Shown: positions 46,290 through 58,200 of the stretch, in pieces | How the letters are laid out: each line of letters starts with the position of its first letter | Numbering within the stretch: the stretch's first letter is position 1 | Source of the DNA: Beroe forskalii | Lineage: Eukaryota > Ctenophora > Nuda > Beroida > Beroidae | Assembly: GCA_011033025.1 (NCBI GenBank) | Contig: WFMF01000526.1 | Coordinates: 51,548 to 115,547, forward strand | DNA: 64,000 bases | Reading direction: 5' to 3' | The notes under the pieces: generated by a model | Told to the model about the DNA's origin: nothing | Database searches by the model: none | Seen by the model: only the letters and a program-made list of their open reading frames with translations | Translations under genes and position numbers: made by a program

Positions 46290-47030
46290 AAACCGTGTTG
46301 AATTGCTGTAACAGCGTTACGCTGCTGAGCTGTAAAGTGTAACACATAACAGCGTTACGCTGCTGTAAGTGTAACAGCGTTACGCTGCTGTAACAGCGTT
46401 ACGCTGCTGTAACAGCGTTACGCTGCTGTAACAGCGTTACGCTGCTGTAACAGCGTTACGCTGCTGTAACAGCGTTACGCTGCTGTAACAGCGTTACGCT
46501 GCTGTAACAGTGTTACGCTGCTGTAACAGCGTTACGCTGCTGTAACAGCGTTACGCTGCTGTAACAACGTTACGCTGCTGTAACAGCGTTACGCTGCTGT
46601 AACAGCGTTACGCTGCTGTAACAGCGTTTACGCTGCTGTAACAGCGTTTACGCTGCTGTAACAGCGTTTACGCTGCTGTAACAACGTTACGCTGCTGTAA
46701 CAGCGTTACGCTACTGTAACAGCGTTACGCTGCTGTAACAGCGTTACGCTGCTGTAACATCGTTACGCTGCTGTAACAGCGTTACGCTGCTGTAACAGCG
46801 TTACGCTGCTGTAACAGCGTTACGCTGCTGTAACAGCGTTACGCTGCTGTAGCAACGTTACGCTGCTGTAGCAACGTTACGCTGCTGTAGCAACGTTACG
46901 CTGCTGTAGCAACGTTACGCTGCTGTAGCAACGTTACGCTGCTGTAACAGCATTACGCTGCTGTAGCAACGTTACGCTGCTGTAACAACGTTACGCTGCT
47001 GTAACAACGTTACGCTGCTGTAACAGCGTT
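46290..47030. repeat. 19-bp array (TACGCTGCTGTAACAGCGT), left-arm segment 1
   Basis: About 39 copies with a clean 19-bp period. Each unit contains the short palindrome CAGCGT-t-ACGCTG. The second segment resumes at 48369 beyond an inserted element. The mirror array is 61425-62545. Confidence 0.95.
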
Positions 47031-48368
47031 GGGGGTGGCCGACATATTTTTTTGTTTTTTTTGTTTTTTGTTTTTTTCAAAAAATCACATTTACCTTAAC
47101 AAAAAAAAAAAAAACAAAAAAACAAAAAAAAAACAAAAAAAAACAAAAAAAACAAAAAAAAACAAAAAATACAAAACAAAAAAAACAAAAAAACAAAAAA
47201 CAAAACATAAAAAACAAAACAAAAAACATTAAAAACAAAAAATACAAAAAAACAAAAACAAAAAACATGAAATACAAAAATACAAAAATTACAAAATAGA
47301 TTAAAAAACAAATAAAAGAGTAAATATAATACTATTGATACATCAAGTTATTAAGGTTGGCGTAGTAACCTTCTGCTGAATTGAGTGTGGAAAATCCATT
47401 TTCACATTCATTTTGTCAGTTCGAGCCCACATAACCAAACCTTATTCTAACTCGGAACAAACAACATTGGTCACGTATTTCTTATCAATTCCTTCAACTC
47501 ATCGACGTGAACTCAACAGCTGAAATACAGAAACTGGCATCAAGTTTACGTGTTTCTATCGCATCTGAACTTGTTTCAAGGTAATCAAGTCGAATGACCT
47601 ATGCAAATATAAATTTCTTGAAATCCCCTAATTTCTAGAAAACATCCACGTGAACTTACGTCTTCACAATTTCATCGTAGATTTCTCATTCCTATTTATT
47701 GAGGCATTGAGAAACCATTATCACTTCGTCATTGTATCACCGAATAGGGCTACATTCTAAAGTTTCGGTCTTAAACGTAATTTCAAGCATTTGGCAGTTA
47801 CATTTTAGAAGCCTCCTGCGACAAAAATTTTCGACCGATCGCCTTAAATTGAGAACTCCTCTATTGCTAAATCTCTAGGTCTAAAAGCAATGTGTATACT
47901 GTATCGAAGTAAAACACAATCTGGCGAAAACTCTCTGAGTTACAGATGTTCAGAGTAGGGAAAATAGCGTTCTATCGCAAAATACTTTTATTAGAGTGGT
48001 TTCACTTGATTTTGAAGACGACACTGTTGTAGCAAAATGGGCACAAACCAAATTCCCTTTCATATTTTGTATTTTTTGGTTTCATGTTTTTGGTTTTTAT
48101 GTTTTTGTTTTTGTATTTTTTGTATTTTATTGTATTTTTGTTTTTTTGTTTTTTTTGTTTTATTTTTGTAACTTTTTTTTTTTTTGTTTTTGTTTTTTTA
48201 TGTTTTTTGTAACTTTTTGTTTTTTTTGTTTTTTGTTTTTTTGTTTTTATGTTTTTTTGTATTTTTTGTATTTTTTGTTTTTGTTTTATTTGTTTTTTGT
48301 TTTGTTGTTTTTCAGAAAACAACATTTATAACAAAAAACAAAAAAATGACAAAAAATGATCGACCCCC
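47031..48368. mobile_element. 1,338-bp TIR element inserted in the 19-bp array
   Basis: Ends GGGGGTGGCCGACATATTTTTTTG-like at the left and, complemented, GGGGGTCGATCATTTTTTG at the right. AGCGTT precedes the left end and follows the right end, but this word belongs to the array, so a target duplication cannot be proven. The subterminal regions are (A)nC and (T)nG arrays (47100-47300; 48060-48320) in inverted orientation. The roughly 650-bp middle has no ORF of note. The Phe-rich and Lys-rich open frames are array translations. Confidence 0.78.
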
Positions 48369-48800
48369 AGCGTTACGCTGCTGTAACAGGGGTTACGCTG
48401 CAGTCGGCTTACGCTGTTTAACCGTTACCTGCTGCCTTTTAAAAATTACGCTGTTTAATGGCGGTTACGCTGTCAACGTTACGCTGCTGTAACAGCGTTA
48501 CGCTGCTGAAACGGCGTTCCCTTTTCTTTAACACCCGTTACCCCGCTGTAACCTTACGCTGCTGTGGCTGGCGTTACGCTCCCAAAGGGGTTACGCTGCT
48601 GTAACAACTTACCGCTGCTGTAACCGTTACGCTGCTGTAACAGCGTTACGCTGCTGTAACAGCGTTACGCTGCTGTAGCATTACGCTGCTGTAACAACTT
48701 CCCGCTGCTTTAACAGCTTCGCTGCTTTACCCCGTTACGCTGCTGTAACAACGTTACCCCTGCTGTAAACAGAAATTCGCTTGCTGTAACAGCGCATCTA
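48369..48800. repeat. 19-bp array, left-arm segment 2, degenerate
   Basis: The same TACGCTGCTGTAACAGCGT unit, but with many indels and odd substitutions (GTTACCCCGCTG, CTTCCCGCTGC). The quality is so much lower than segment 1 that uncorrected sequence errors are possible. It ends with AACAGCGCATCTAACACT, the join to the MITE family 1 fragment. Confidence 0.85.
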
Positions 48801-48946
48801 ACACTGGGGATAAGTTTGTTGGGTTTAGGGTAATTGGATTAACGTTATGGTGAATTAAATAGTTAGGATTAGGCCTCGGTTTAGGCGTAGCATTGAGGTT
48901 TTGATCTGTGACGTCACTCAGCTAGAATTATATGGGACACATACTG
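48800..48946. mobile_element. MITE family 1, partial copy 3 (left arm)
   Basis: The right half of the MITE: GTTTAGGGTAATTGG, GATCTGTGACGTCACTCAG, AGAATTATATGGGACACAT. The left half is replaced by the 19-bp array. Mirror copy at 61283-61425. Confidence 0.8.
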
Positions 48947-49863
48947 GTCATTAGAAGAGTCAAGACACCACAGCACAGAAAAACAGTATTTTCTACACAA
49001 TATTAAAATATCAGTGGTCACCTTATCATAATCCATATCACAATATCATCAAATTTAAAAACAAATTCAGACATCGAACATCAACAATAATTACTTATAC
49101 TATTATTAAAATTAAGAACAAGAAACAAATTACAAAATCATTTAATGCATAACACAATAATGCATAACACAATAACAAAGATGTCGCGAGTAAGGGAATT
49201 ATTAAATGAGGTAGTGATGAGGTAGTATGTATGTATGCAAAATGATGAGCTCATCACTTAGAGGCGAAATTTTTACTTCAACCACTCGTTGTAAAATTGG
49301 ACCAATGTTGGACCAAAGTTTAGAATTAAAATTGCAGTAGTGACGTCACTTCAGCCTTTCATATTGAATGAGTGACGTAGCGTAAATCTTGAAATGATGA
49401 GATGAGGTTGGGGTATGTATCTCTCCAAACGATGAGGTATTGATGAAGTAGTCTGTATGTATGTTCAAAACAGGACAAATTTTGATGAGCTCATTTCTGC
49501 ATCATTCTAAAATTTCAGAGTCTTGCAACACCATGTATTCACCTGATTAGATCAGGATCACGTACACACAATGACAAATGATGGTCGTGTGGAAATTTCG
49601 GAAGGCGTAATTCTCAGAATTCGCGACAACTACGATGCAAATAAATTAAAAACGGCTTGATAAATTAAAAAAACTTAAAACAGTTTGAGCTGGGTTAGTT
49701 AAATCAAAATTTGGTGAATACATAAGAACAAGATATGGATAAAAACTGGTTGGGTACAAACGAATAAGATTAAAAACTCACAGTAATAAAAAGCTCTGAA
49801 AGATTGGTTGATTTTGATTTTATTTGGTAGAAAATTGAAAATGTAGAGTCAGCTGTAGTTCGG
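48947..49863. other. Left-arm flank 3' of the minus acyltransferase copy
   Basis: No gene. It is mirrored at 60303-61282. TTTATT at 49819-49824 is an AATAAA signal on the minus strand, about 40 bp past the stop at 49864, and probably the poly(A) signal. Further out are GATGAGGTAGT words in loose repetition (49205-49450). Confidence 0.6.
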
Positions 49864-52800
49864 CTACTTTGGTTTCCTGTACGTCAAAGCTTCTATCAAA
49901 GCAACTGGTTGCTCCACAGTAACGTATAGCAGGGTGGCAGCGAGATAAGACATCATCAGGCCCCCCAAATAGATGATTGCCTAGAGATAGTGGACTTAAA
50001 TAACACTTAATCAAATCTTTTTAGGGCCATGGTACTCTCATTTGTGACCCAGACCATGAAGATGGAAATAGGACATAGGTATCATTAATGAATTCAGTGA
50101 GATAAAAAACACAAAAAACTATAAAAGTGAGATGAAAAGTGGTGTCCCGGGCCAACCTAGTCACGCCGCGACTCCGCGTAACACCGAGGTTAGAGGTGTT
50201 ACGCGGCGTAATGTGCTTTTCGAATGGTGGAATTCGGGACACCATGACCACGGCAACTTGCCATTTGGTAGTCTGGCGTAACGTAGAATCCCTGGCGTGT
50301 TTGGTAAAGGAGCATGTTGAGCAAGCCCAGGTGGAGGAGGTAGACGGGGTAAGTGAGTCTGGAGAGGGGCAGCCACCCCCTCCAGCCCAGCAGAGTGTTC
50401 AGGAAGCCGCCCAAGCCGCACTGGCACAGGAGGATCTGGAGTGTGAGCGCCACCGCCCACCCCACACGCGCCGCCATCTGGTAGCTGATACTGTCCAACA
50501 TACTCGGCTCCACGTGATCTGAAGTGGGTTAAATCCTGTTTAATTTCAAAATGATTTTATAAAACTGGTAAAAGCAATCTCTCACGAGAGGGCTAAAGGG
50601 AACTGTGACTGCACAACGTAATTTCTTTAATCAACTCTCACGTATGCGATAGGAACTAGAAGGGAAGAGAGTAATTAGAATGGGGGAACCCAAGTGAGTA
50701 TAGGGAGCCCGAGTTTTGAATGGGTGGGCCCTCGTTAACATGGGGGAGCCCAAGTTAGTTCATGGCTTTACATGACAGTTATTAGCTTAAGGGGGGGGGG
50801 GCACCCCTGATGATTTGGAAACACAAATTCGAGGCCGAAAAAGTTGGGGAATGAGTACACTTCCCTATGTACAGGATATGAGTACACGTACCTATGTATG
50901 AGGTGTGATTACATTACCGATGTATGGGCTATGAGTACACACTACACGTGTACGTACCTATATTAGCTTTGATGAGATCGTCGTGCAAGCCGAAAACCAC
51001 CGCGTACTGAACAGCAGCAGTTGCCAGCCAAACAGGAGTTGCTATGGCAACCCGCTTCCACTGGAAAAGTTAATGTTTTAGCAATCGTTATAGTAAATAA
51101 TAGTTAAAAGCCCTATCACACCCTCAAATAAGTTAACATACTTACATACTTAGAACATGCTTAATGCATGCGGTCGCCACTTTCCTGTAACCGCTTGATA
51201 ACTAAAAGTAAAAGCACTGATCTATGACTAAACTCATGGTCTATGACTGAACGTATGGGAAATTAATCTTGGTCCAGAATAACAGTCGAATGATAGATGC
51301 TGGTATTAGGACTGCTTACCAGAGGTAGCCGGGAGACAGCAGCAGTGAGTTGTGGGCCGTGTTTCCAGTAGAACCACCCTCCCAGGATGCCCACCAGATA
51401 CGGTGTCACCCGGATATAAGGCTTGTTGTACACTTCGTGGAAATCATCCCAGATATTCGTGCTGAGGTTACAGCCCGTTGTTAGTCAAAGAGATCCACAT
51501 CTTGAGGGATCCAAAATATGGTGAATTTTGAATTTTTCCTAAAAGATAGACCCTTCCATCCTTTTACAAATCAGTCATGTGGCATTGAGCGAAAAATGGT
51601 AAAATATGCTATACTTTGGTAACGGCCTTATGGAACAAAATTGACAAGTGCATAAAGATTAAAGGGTCTGTTATATAAGGGCCGATAAAGTACCAATGTG
51701 GATTGTACTAACTCGGCATCAACACTAGGCCCCAGCTTGTAGTAGAAGGTGAGGACTCCTGCTGTAGCCATGCTCAGTGCTATGACAGCCACATTCCCAA
51801 TGATACCTGCAAGTTGTCTTAGAGTAACCTAATGTCACACACCATGTGTAATGTCAGAGAAGAGTGTTATTGGTTATCTGACATTGAACTTGTGGGGAAT
51901 GTCAGGGTTAAACCCGTCTACGAGTGAGGCGGCTGGAGTAACAAAATATCTATTCTCTGTGACATGCTGACATGTAGGGACCATGTAGCAAGTAGTCCAA
52001 CCCTCCCGCACGCAATACTTATAAACCGGTCGCTTCTCCGACAACCTTTCGATTAATTGAAATTCAAAATTGCTGAAAGTTTCTCACAAACATAGCAATT
52101 GGATATCAAGGCTACCTCAACTTAAATGACCTGCAAGTGGACGCTTGTAGAGCAGCCAGATGAAGAGGGGAGCCATGATGAAGAACTGCATATCGTTGGC
52201 AAGATACCAGGTCTGTCCTATACACACGTCCGTAGAGAGCACGGGATAGAAGTTGTTAATGTACAGCAGGTTAGTCCACCAGTACTTCTCACACCGCTCA
52301 TGAGACACTTCGCTCTTAGCACTGAAGGGACCCTCCGCCCACAGTCTGTACATGAAACCCTGAGGTGGAACTCATGAACCTTCCTTGGGAAGAGGTTTGT
52401 AGGTTTACAATTCATATTTCAATTAAGCAATTAGGATTGTTTCCGATTCACAGAATCGGATATTTTCTATAAAAGTAGAAACCAAACAACGTTTTTGAAT
52501 ATCGACCGGAATGTACGGATTATATTTATTCAGTGCCGAAGGCCAAAGGCTGAATTGATAATTGACACGATTAATACATCGCCACAAACCCTACGATTTC
52601 ATGTACGACCTACGAAGGGTACACAGACAAAAGCAGTAGAAGTTAAGTAAAGCTACCTGTAAAAGAATGACCATGGCGTAAGGCACGGTGAGTCTGAAGT
52701 ATCTGTGGACGTAGTACGCCACCCACTTTGCGGTGCTCATCCCCGCCTTGAGTTGCTTGAGGAGGAGGTACGCCACCAGCAACCCGCTCAAAGTGAAAAA

Positions 52801-53234
52801 GGAGTCCACTGAGGGCAAGCCATTGAATATGAGGGTGAAGTCTTGCCGTCTCATCAGCTCCAAGCTGTAAGAAGGCGTGGCATTGAAGTATGAGAAGACC
52901 ATGTAGACATGCCCTAGCACCACCCAGTTGATACTCAGCACTCTGATGCCGTTCAGACACAGCAATTGTCCAGGCTTAGTCTCTGTGGAGGTGAGGACGG
53001 CCAAGGTCCGCTGCAGAGCGAAGCACTTCACAAAGTTACCAAAGCCAGTAATGCAGCAAGTGGACCCGTCCTCCCCCGCAGAGTTAGCCTTGCTTTGGAT
53101 GGACGCCGGACTTAGCTCCTCGTACTTGCTACTGTCTACATTTTCCACTTCCTCGTGGTTAACCAGAACTTTCACTTCGTCAGGGGCGCGGTTGAAACTG
53201 TTTACTACCGGTTCCAAGCTGAACCACACCGAGC
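49864..53234 (-). CDS. NRF-6-type membrane acyltransferase, left copy, 3' seven exons
   Basis: Acyltransferase-3 family, related to C. elegans NRF-6 (nose resistant to fluoxetine), multi-pass proteins thought to move or modify lipids. Exons on the minus strand: 53234-52657, 52359-52131, 51806-51713, 51461-51320, 51060-50958, 50518-50262, 49980-49864 (TAG). Family marks: LNGIRVLSINWVVLGHVYMV with the conserved His, VDSFFTLSGLLVAYLLL, YYVHRYFRLTVPYAMVI, WYLANDMQFFIMAPLFIW, YNKPYIRVTPYLVGILGGW, and the hydrophobic end LAATLLYVTVEQPVALIEAL. The intron after 50262 begins GCAAGT (GC-AG type). The first exon needs one base from an upstream exon, and no N-terminal NRF domain is found before it, so this copy is 5'-truncated or uses exons outside the palindrome. 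Confidence 0.9.
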
Positions 53235-53239
53235 CTGCG

Positions 53240-53535
53240 TGAGTTAAAAGGGTGAGTACAGAGTAAGTAAAGGGTGAGTACAGAGTAAGTAAAGGGTGAG
53301 TACAGAGTAAGTAAAGGGGGAGTTACAGAGTGAGTAAAGGGTGAGTACAGAGTAAGTAAAGTATGAGTACAGAGTAAGTAAAGGGTGAGTACAGAGTAAG
53401 TAAAGGGTGAGTTACAGAGTGAGTTACAGGGTGAGTTACAGAGTGAGTTACAGGGTAAGTTACAGAGTGAGTTACAGGGTGAGTTACAGGGTAAGTAAAA
53501 GAGTGAGTACATGGTGAGTTACAAGGCGAGTACAG
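53240..53535. repeat. GTGAGTTACAGG / GAGTACAGAGTAAGTAAAGG array (left of centre)
   Basis: A 12-bp unit GTGAGTTACAGR with a 22-bp variant GGTGAGTACAGAGTAAGTAA. It lies directly upstream of the first visible exon of the minus copy. The mirror array at 54375-55270 has the same 12-bp unit in far more copies. Confidence 0.92.
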
Positions 53536-54374
53536 GTTATAGGTTGACTTTCAGGGAAATTAGGAGCCACATGGAACATGATGCAATGTGGGACTAGAGA
53601 GAAGCAATGAGAGGGAAACAATAACTCGCTCAATCACTTAACAGGAGTCTGAAAGGCCCCGAAAGAGGATTTAACAAAGGAGAAGGTAGAACTTGGACTC
53701 GGGAAGTTAATGAGAAGGCATAGCTGTTCAGCCAAAAGGCTAGCAATTTTCTGGGTTGAATTTAACTGGATTATGAACAAACTTTATTTTGTGGTCAAAT
53801 ATGAATATTTTTTGATATCTGCGAATATAAAATGAAGTAGAATGAAGTAGTATTAATAAATAGATTAAACAAATTAAAAAGTATGTCGATCTCAATATAC
53901 CCTTATCCTCATTAGGATAAGGGGTATATTGAGATCGACATACTACCTCTCCCTAACTTCCCACTCAGTTCTGGGAAAACACAACATACTTCACACGCTT
54001 CTTAATTATTGAAACGATAGGACCTTACAAGTACTGCAGGTCCTATCTTTTCAATAATTTTGATGTATCGTTCTGGGAATTGGCTCGTTGTTATTAGCTC
54101 CGTTCCTAAGTGTCTCCGCCCTCACAAAGCCAGTGCATACTTCCATGGGGCTCAGCCGCCGTCGTGTACCTTTGGACCAATTCCAGCTATGCCTTCTCAT
54201 TAACTTCCTGAGTCCAAGTTCTACCTTCTCCTTTGTTAAATCCTCTTTCGGGGCCTTTCAAACTCCTGTTAAGTGATTGATCGAGTTATTGTTTCCCTCT
54301 TATTGCTTCTCTCTAGTCCCACATTGCATCATGTTCCATGTGGCTCGTAATCACCCTGAAAGTCAACCTATAAC
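53536..54374. other. Palindrome centre with two small hairpins
   Basis: The inner arm ends are near 53726 and 54184. The spacer contains a 29-30-bp near-perfect hairpin (53881-53909 with 53914-53943, ATATACCC arms) and a 21-22-bp hairpin (54004-54024 with 54039-54059, GATAGGACCT arms). No 5' exon of the acyltransferase and no clear promoter were recognised on either strand. Confidence 0.8.
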
Positions 54375-55275
54375 CTGCCCTGTACTCGCCTTGTAACTCA
54401 CCCTGTAACTCACCCTGTAACTCACCCTGTAACTCACCCTGTAACTCACTCTGTAACTCACCCTGTAACTCACTCTGTAACTCACCCTGTAACTCACTCT
54501 GTAACTCACCCTGTAACTCACTCTGTAACTCACTCTGTAACTCACTCTGTAACTCACTCTGTAACTCACCCTGTAACTCACTCTGTAACTCACTCTGTAA
54601 CTCACCCTGTAACTCACCCTGTAACTCACCCAGTAACTCACTCTGTAACTCACCCTGTAACTCACTCTGTAACTCACCCTGTAACTCACTCTTTAGCTCA
54701 CCCTGTAACTCACTCTGTAACTCACCCTGTAACTCACCCTGTAACTCACCCTGTAACTCACCCTGTAACTCACCCTGTAACTCACTCTGTAACTCACCCT
54801 GTAACTCACCCTGTAACTCACCCTGTAACTCACCCTGTAACTCACTCTGTAACTCACCCTGAAACTCATCCTGTAACTCACTCTGTAACTCACCCTGTAA
54901 CTCACTCTGTAACTCACCCAGTAACTCACCCTGTAACTCACTCTGTAACTCACTCTTTAGCTCACCCTGTAACTCACTCTGTAACTCACCCTGTAACTCA
55001 CCCTGTAACTCACCCTGTAACTCACCCTGTAACTCGCCTTGTAACTTTCCCTGTAACTCACCCTGTAACTCACCCTGTAACTCACCCTGTAACTCACTCT
55101 GTAACTCACCCTGTAACTCACTCTTTAGCTCACCCTGTAACTTTCCCTGTAACTCACCCTGTAACTCACCCTGTAACTCACCCTGTAACTCACCCTGTGA
55201 CTCACTCTGTAACTCACCCTGTAACTCACCCTGTAACTCACTCTGTAACTCACTCTGTACTCACCATTTAACTCA
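54375..55275. repeat. 12-bp array CTGTAACTCACC (right of centre)
   Basis: About 75 copies of CTGTAACTCAC(C/T). The minus-strand open frames reading SYRVSYRV are array translations. The array ends at the acceptor AACTCACTCAG of the first visible exon of the plus copy. Confidence 0.95.
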
Positions 55276-55280
55276 CTCAG

Positions 55281-58200
55281 GCTCGGTGTGGTTCAGCTTG
55301 GAACCGGTAGTAAGCAGTTTCAACCGCGCCCCTGACGAAGTGAAAGTTCTGGTTAACCACGAGGAAGTGGAGAATGTAGACAGCAGCAAGTACGAGGAGC
55401 TAAGTCCGGCGTCCATCCAAAGCAAGGCTAACTCTGCGGGGGAGGGCGGGTCCACTTGCTGCATTACTGGCTTTGGTATCTTTGTGAAGTGCTTCGCTCT
55501 GCAGCGGACCTTGGCCGTCCTCACCTCCACAGAGACTAAGCCTGGACAATTGCTGTGCCTGAACGGCATCAGAGTGCTGAGTATCAACTGGGTGGTGCTA
55601 GGTCATGTCTACATGGTCTTCTCATACTTCAATGCCACGCCTTCTTACAGCCTGGAGCTGATGAGGCGCCAAGACTTCACCCTCATATTCAATGGCTTGC
55701 CTTCAGTGGACTCCTTCTTCACGTTGAGCGGGCTGCTTGTGGCGTACCTCCTCCTCAAACAGCTCAAGGCGGGGATGAGCACCGGAAAGTGGGTGGCGTA
55801 CTACGTCCACAGATACTTCAGACTCACCGTGCCTTATGCCATGGTCATTCTCTTACAGGTAGCTTTACTTAACTTCTACAGCTTTTGTCTGTGTACCCTA
55901 CGTAGGTCGTACATGAAATCGTAGGGTTTGTGACGATGTACTAATCGTGTCAATTATCAATTCAGCCTTCGGCACTGAATAGATATACCCGTGCGTTCCG
56001 GTCAATATGCAACAACGGGGTTTGGTTTCTACTCTTCTAGAAAATATCCGATTCTGTGAATCGGAACCATTCCTAATTGATATAAGTAAACCTACAAACC
56101 TCTTCCCAAGGAAGGTTCATGAGTTCCACCTCAGGGTTTCATGTACAGACTGTGGGCGGAGGGTCCCTTCAGTGCTAAGAGCGAAGTGTCCCACGATCGG
56201 TGTGAGAAGTACTGGTGGACTAACCTGCTCTACATTAACAACTTCTATCCCGTGCTTTCTACGGATGTGTGTATAGGACAAACCTGGTATCTTGCCAACG
56301 ATATGCAGTTCTTCATCATAGCTCCCCTCTTCATCTGGCTGCTCTACAAGCGTCCACTTGCAGGTAATTGAAGCTGGGGTAGCCTTGATATGCAATTGCT
56401 GTGTTTGTGAGAAAATTTCAGTCATTTTGAATTTCGAATTATCGAAATGTTCGCGGAGAAAGGGACCGTACTATAATTATAATGTGAAGCGATGCGTGCT
56501 GTAGGGTGGAATACTTACAACATGACCCCTACAAGTCAGCATGTCACAGAGAAGAGCACATTTTGTTACTCCAGCCGCGTCACTCGTAGATGGGTTTAAG
56601 CCTGACACTCCTCATAAGTTCAATGTTAGATAACCAATAACACTCTTCTCTGACATAACACATGAGCACATGGTACGTGACATTAGGTATTACAACTCTC
56701 AGGTGTAATTGGGAATATGGCTGCCATAGCGCTGAGCATGGCTACAGCAGGAGCTCTCACCTTCTACTACAAGCTGGGACCTAGTGTTGATGCCGAGTTA
56801 GTACAATCCACATTATGCCACACCACATTGGTACTTTATCGGGTCGTATGAAAGTATACCAATGACCCCCTGCTGACCCCCTACTGACCCCCAGCTGACC
56901 CCCTACTGACCCCCTGCTGACCCCCTACTGACCCCCTACTGACCCCCTGGTGAACCCCTACTGACCCCCTGGTGACCCCCTGGTGAACCCCTACTGACCC
57001 CCAGCTGACCCCCTACCCCCTGCTGACCCCTACTGACCCCCCTACTGACCCCTGGTGAACCCCTACTGACCCCTGGTGACCCCTGGTGAACCCCTACTGA
57101 CCCCCTACTGACCCCCTGCTGACCCCCTATTGACCCCCTGCTGACCCCCTACTGACCCCCTGGTGAACCCCTGGTGACCCCCTGGTGAACCCCTACTGAC
57201 CCCCTACTGACCCCCTACTGACCACTTCCTGATCATAATTCTAACATATATCATGAATGTTTTATTAAACGCATTTAAAATAGCACTCAGCCTTATAATG
57301 ACGCTTTATTGGTCAATTGCCACTCGATCAGTAGGGGGTCAGCAGGGGGTCAGTAGGGGGTCAGTAGGGGTCAGCAGGGGGTCAGTAGGGGGTCAGCAGG
57401 GGGTCAGTAGGGGGTCAGCAGGTGGTCAGCAGGGGGTCAGTAGGGGGTTCACCAGTGGATGAGTAGCTTAACTTGACTCAGTTGACATACTTGAATAACT
57501 TGAATGAATTGACTTACTTGACCTTTTTGACTGTCTTGAACGACAGGGCCAGGACTGACCCGACCGATATGATTGACTTGTCTGACTTTACCGTATGGCT
57601 GACCTGGCTGACTTGAATAACTTAATCGAACTAACTTCACTTGACTGACATGACTGACATGACTGACATGACTGACATGACTGACATGACTGACATGACT
57701 GACATGACTGACATGACTGACATGACTGACATGACTGACATGACTGACATGACTGACATGACTGACATGACTGACATGACTGACATGACTGACATGACTG
57801 ACATGACTGACATGACTGACATGACTGACATGACTGACATGACTGACATGACTGACATGACTGACATGACTGACATGACTGACATGACTGACATGACTGA
57901 CATGACTGACATGACTGACATGACTGACATGACTGACATGACTGACATGACTGACATGACTGACATGACATGACTTGATCAAAGTAACTTGACTTGAGTG
58001 GCTTGACTAATTTGGCTTGACTAACTTGACCAACTTGACCAACTTGACCGACCTGACTGACCTGACTGACAGAACTGACTTGAATGACTTGAATAACTTG
58101 ACTAACGTGACTGTCCTGACTTATTTGACTGACTTGAATAACAGAATAACATAACGAACATGAAAAATATAACTGACTCGTTTATGTTTTGAGCACGCGT

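Noticed and set aside
47405..47440. GTTCGAGCCC resembling a tRNA B box
   Set aside because: No matching A box or cloverleaf could be folded around it.
47029..48331. Phe-rich and Lys-rich open frames
   Set aside because: Translations of (T)nG and (A)nC arrays at the ends of the inserted TIR element.
50139..50522. Plus-strand open frame opposite the acyltransferase exon (and its mirror at 59650-60021)
   Set aside because: It is antisense to a supported coding exon and appears in both arms only because the exon does.
57449..57982. Open frames of repeated MTD, SHV, CQS and MSV residues
   Set aside because: The 9-bp repeat lacks stops in several frames on both strands. The period, not selection, keeps them open.
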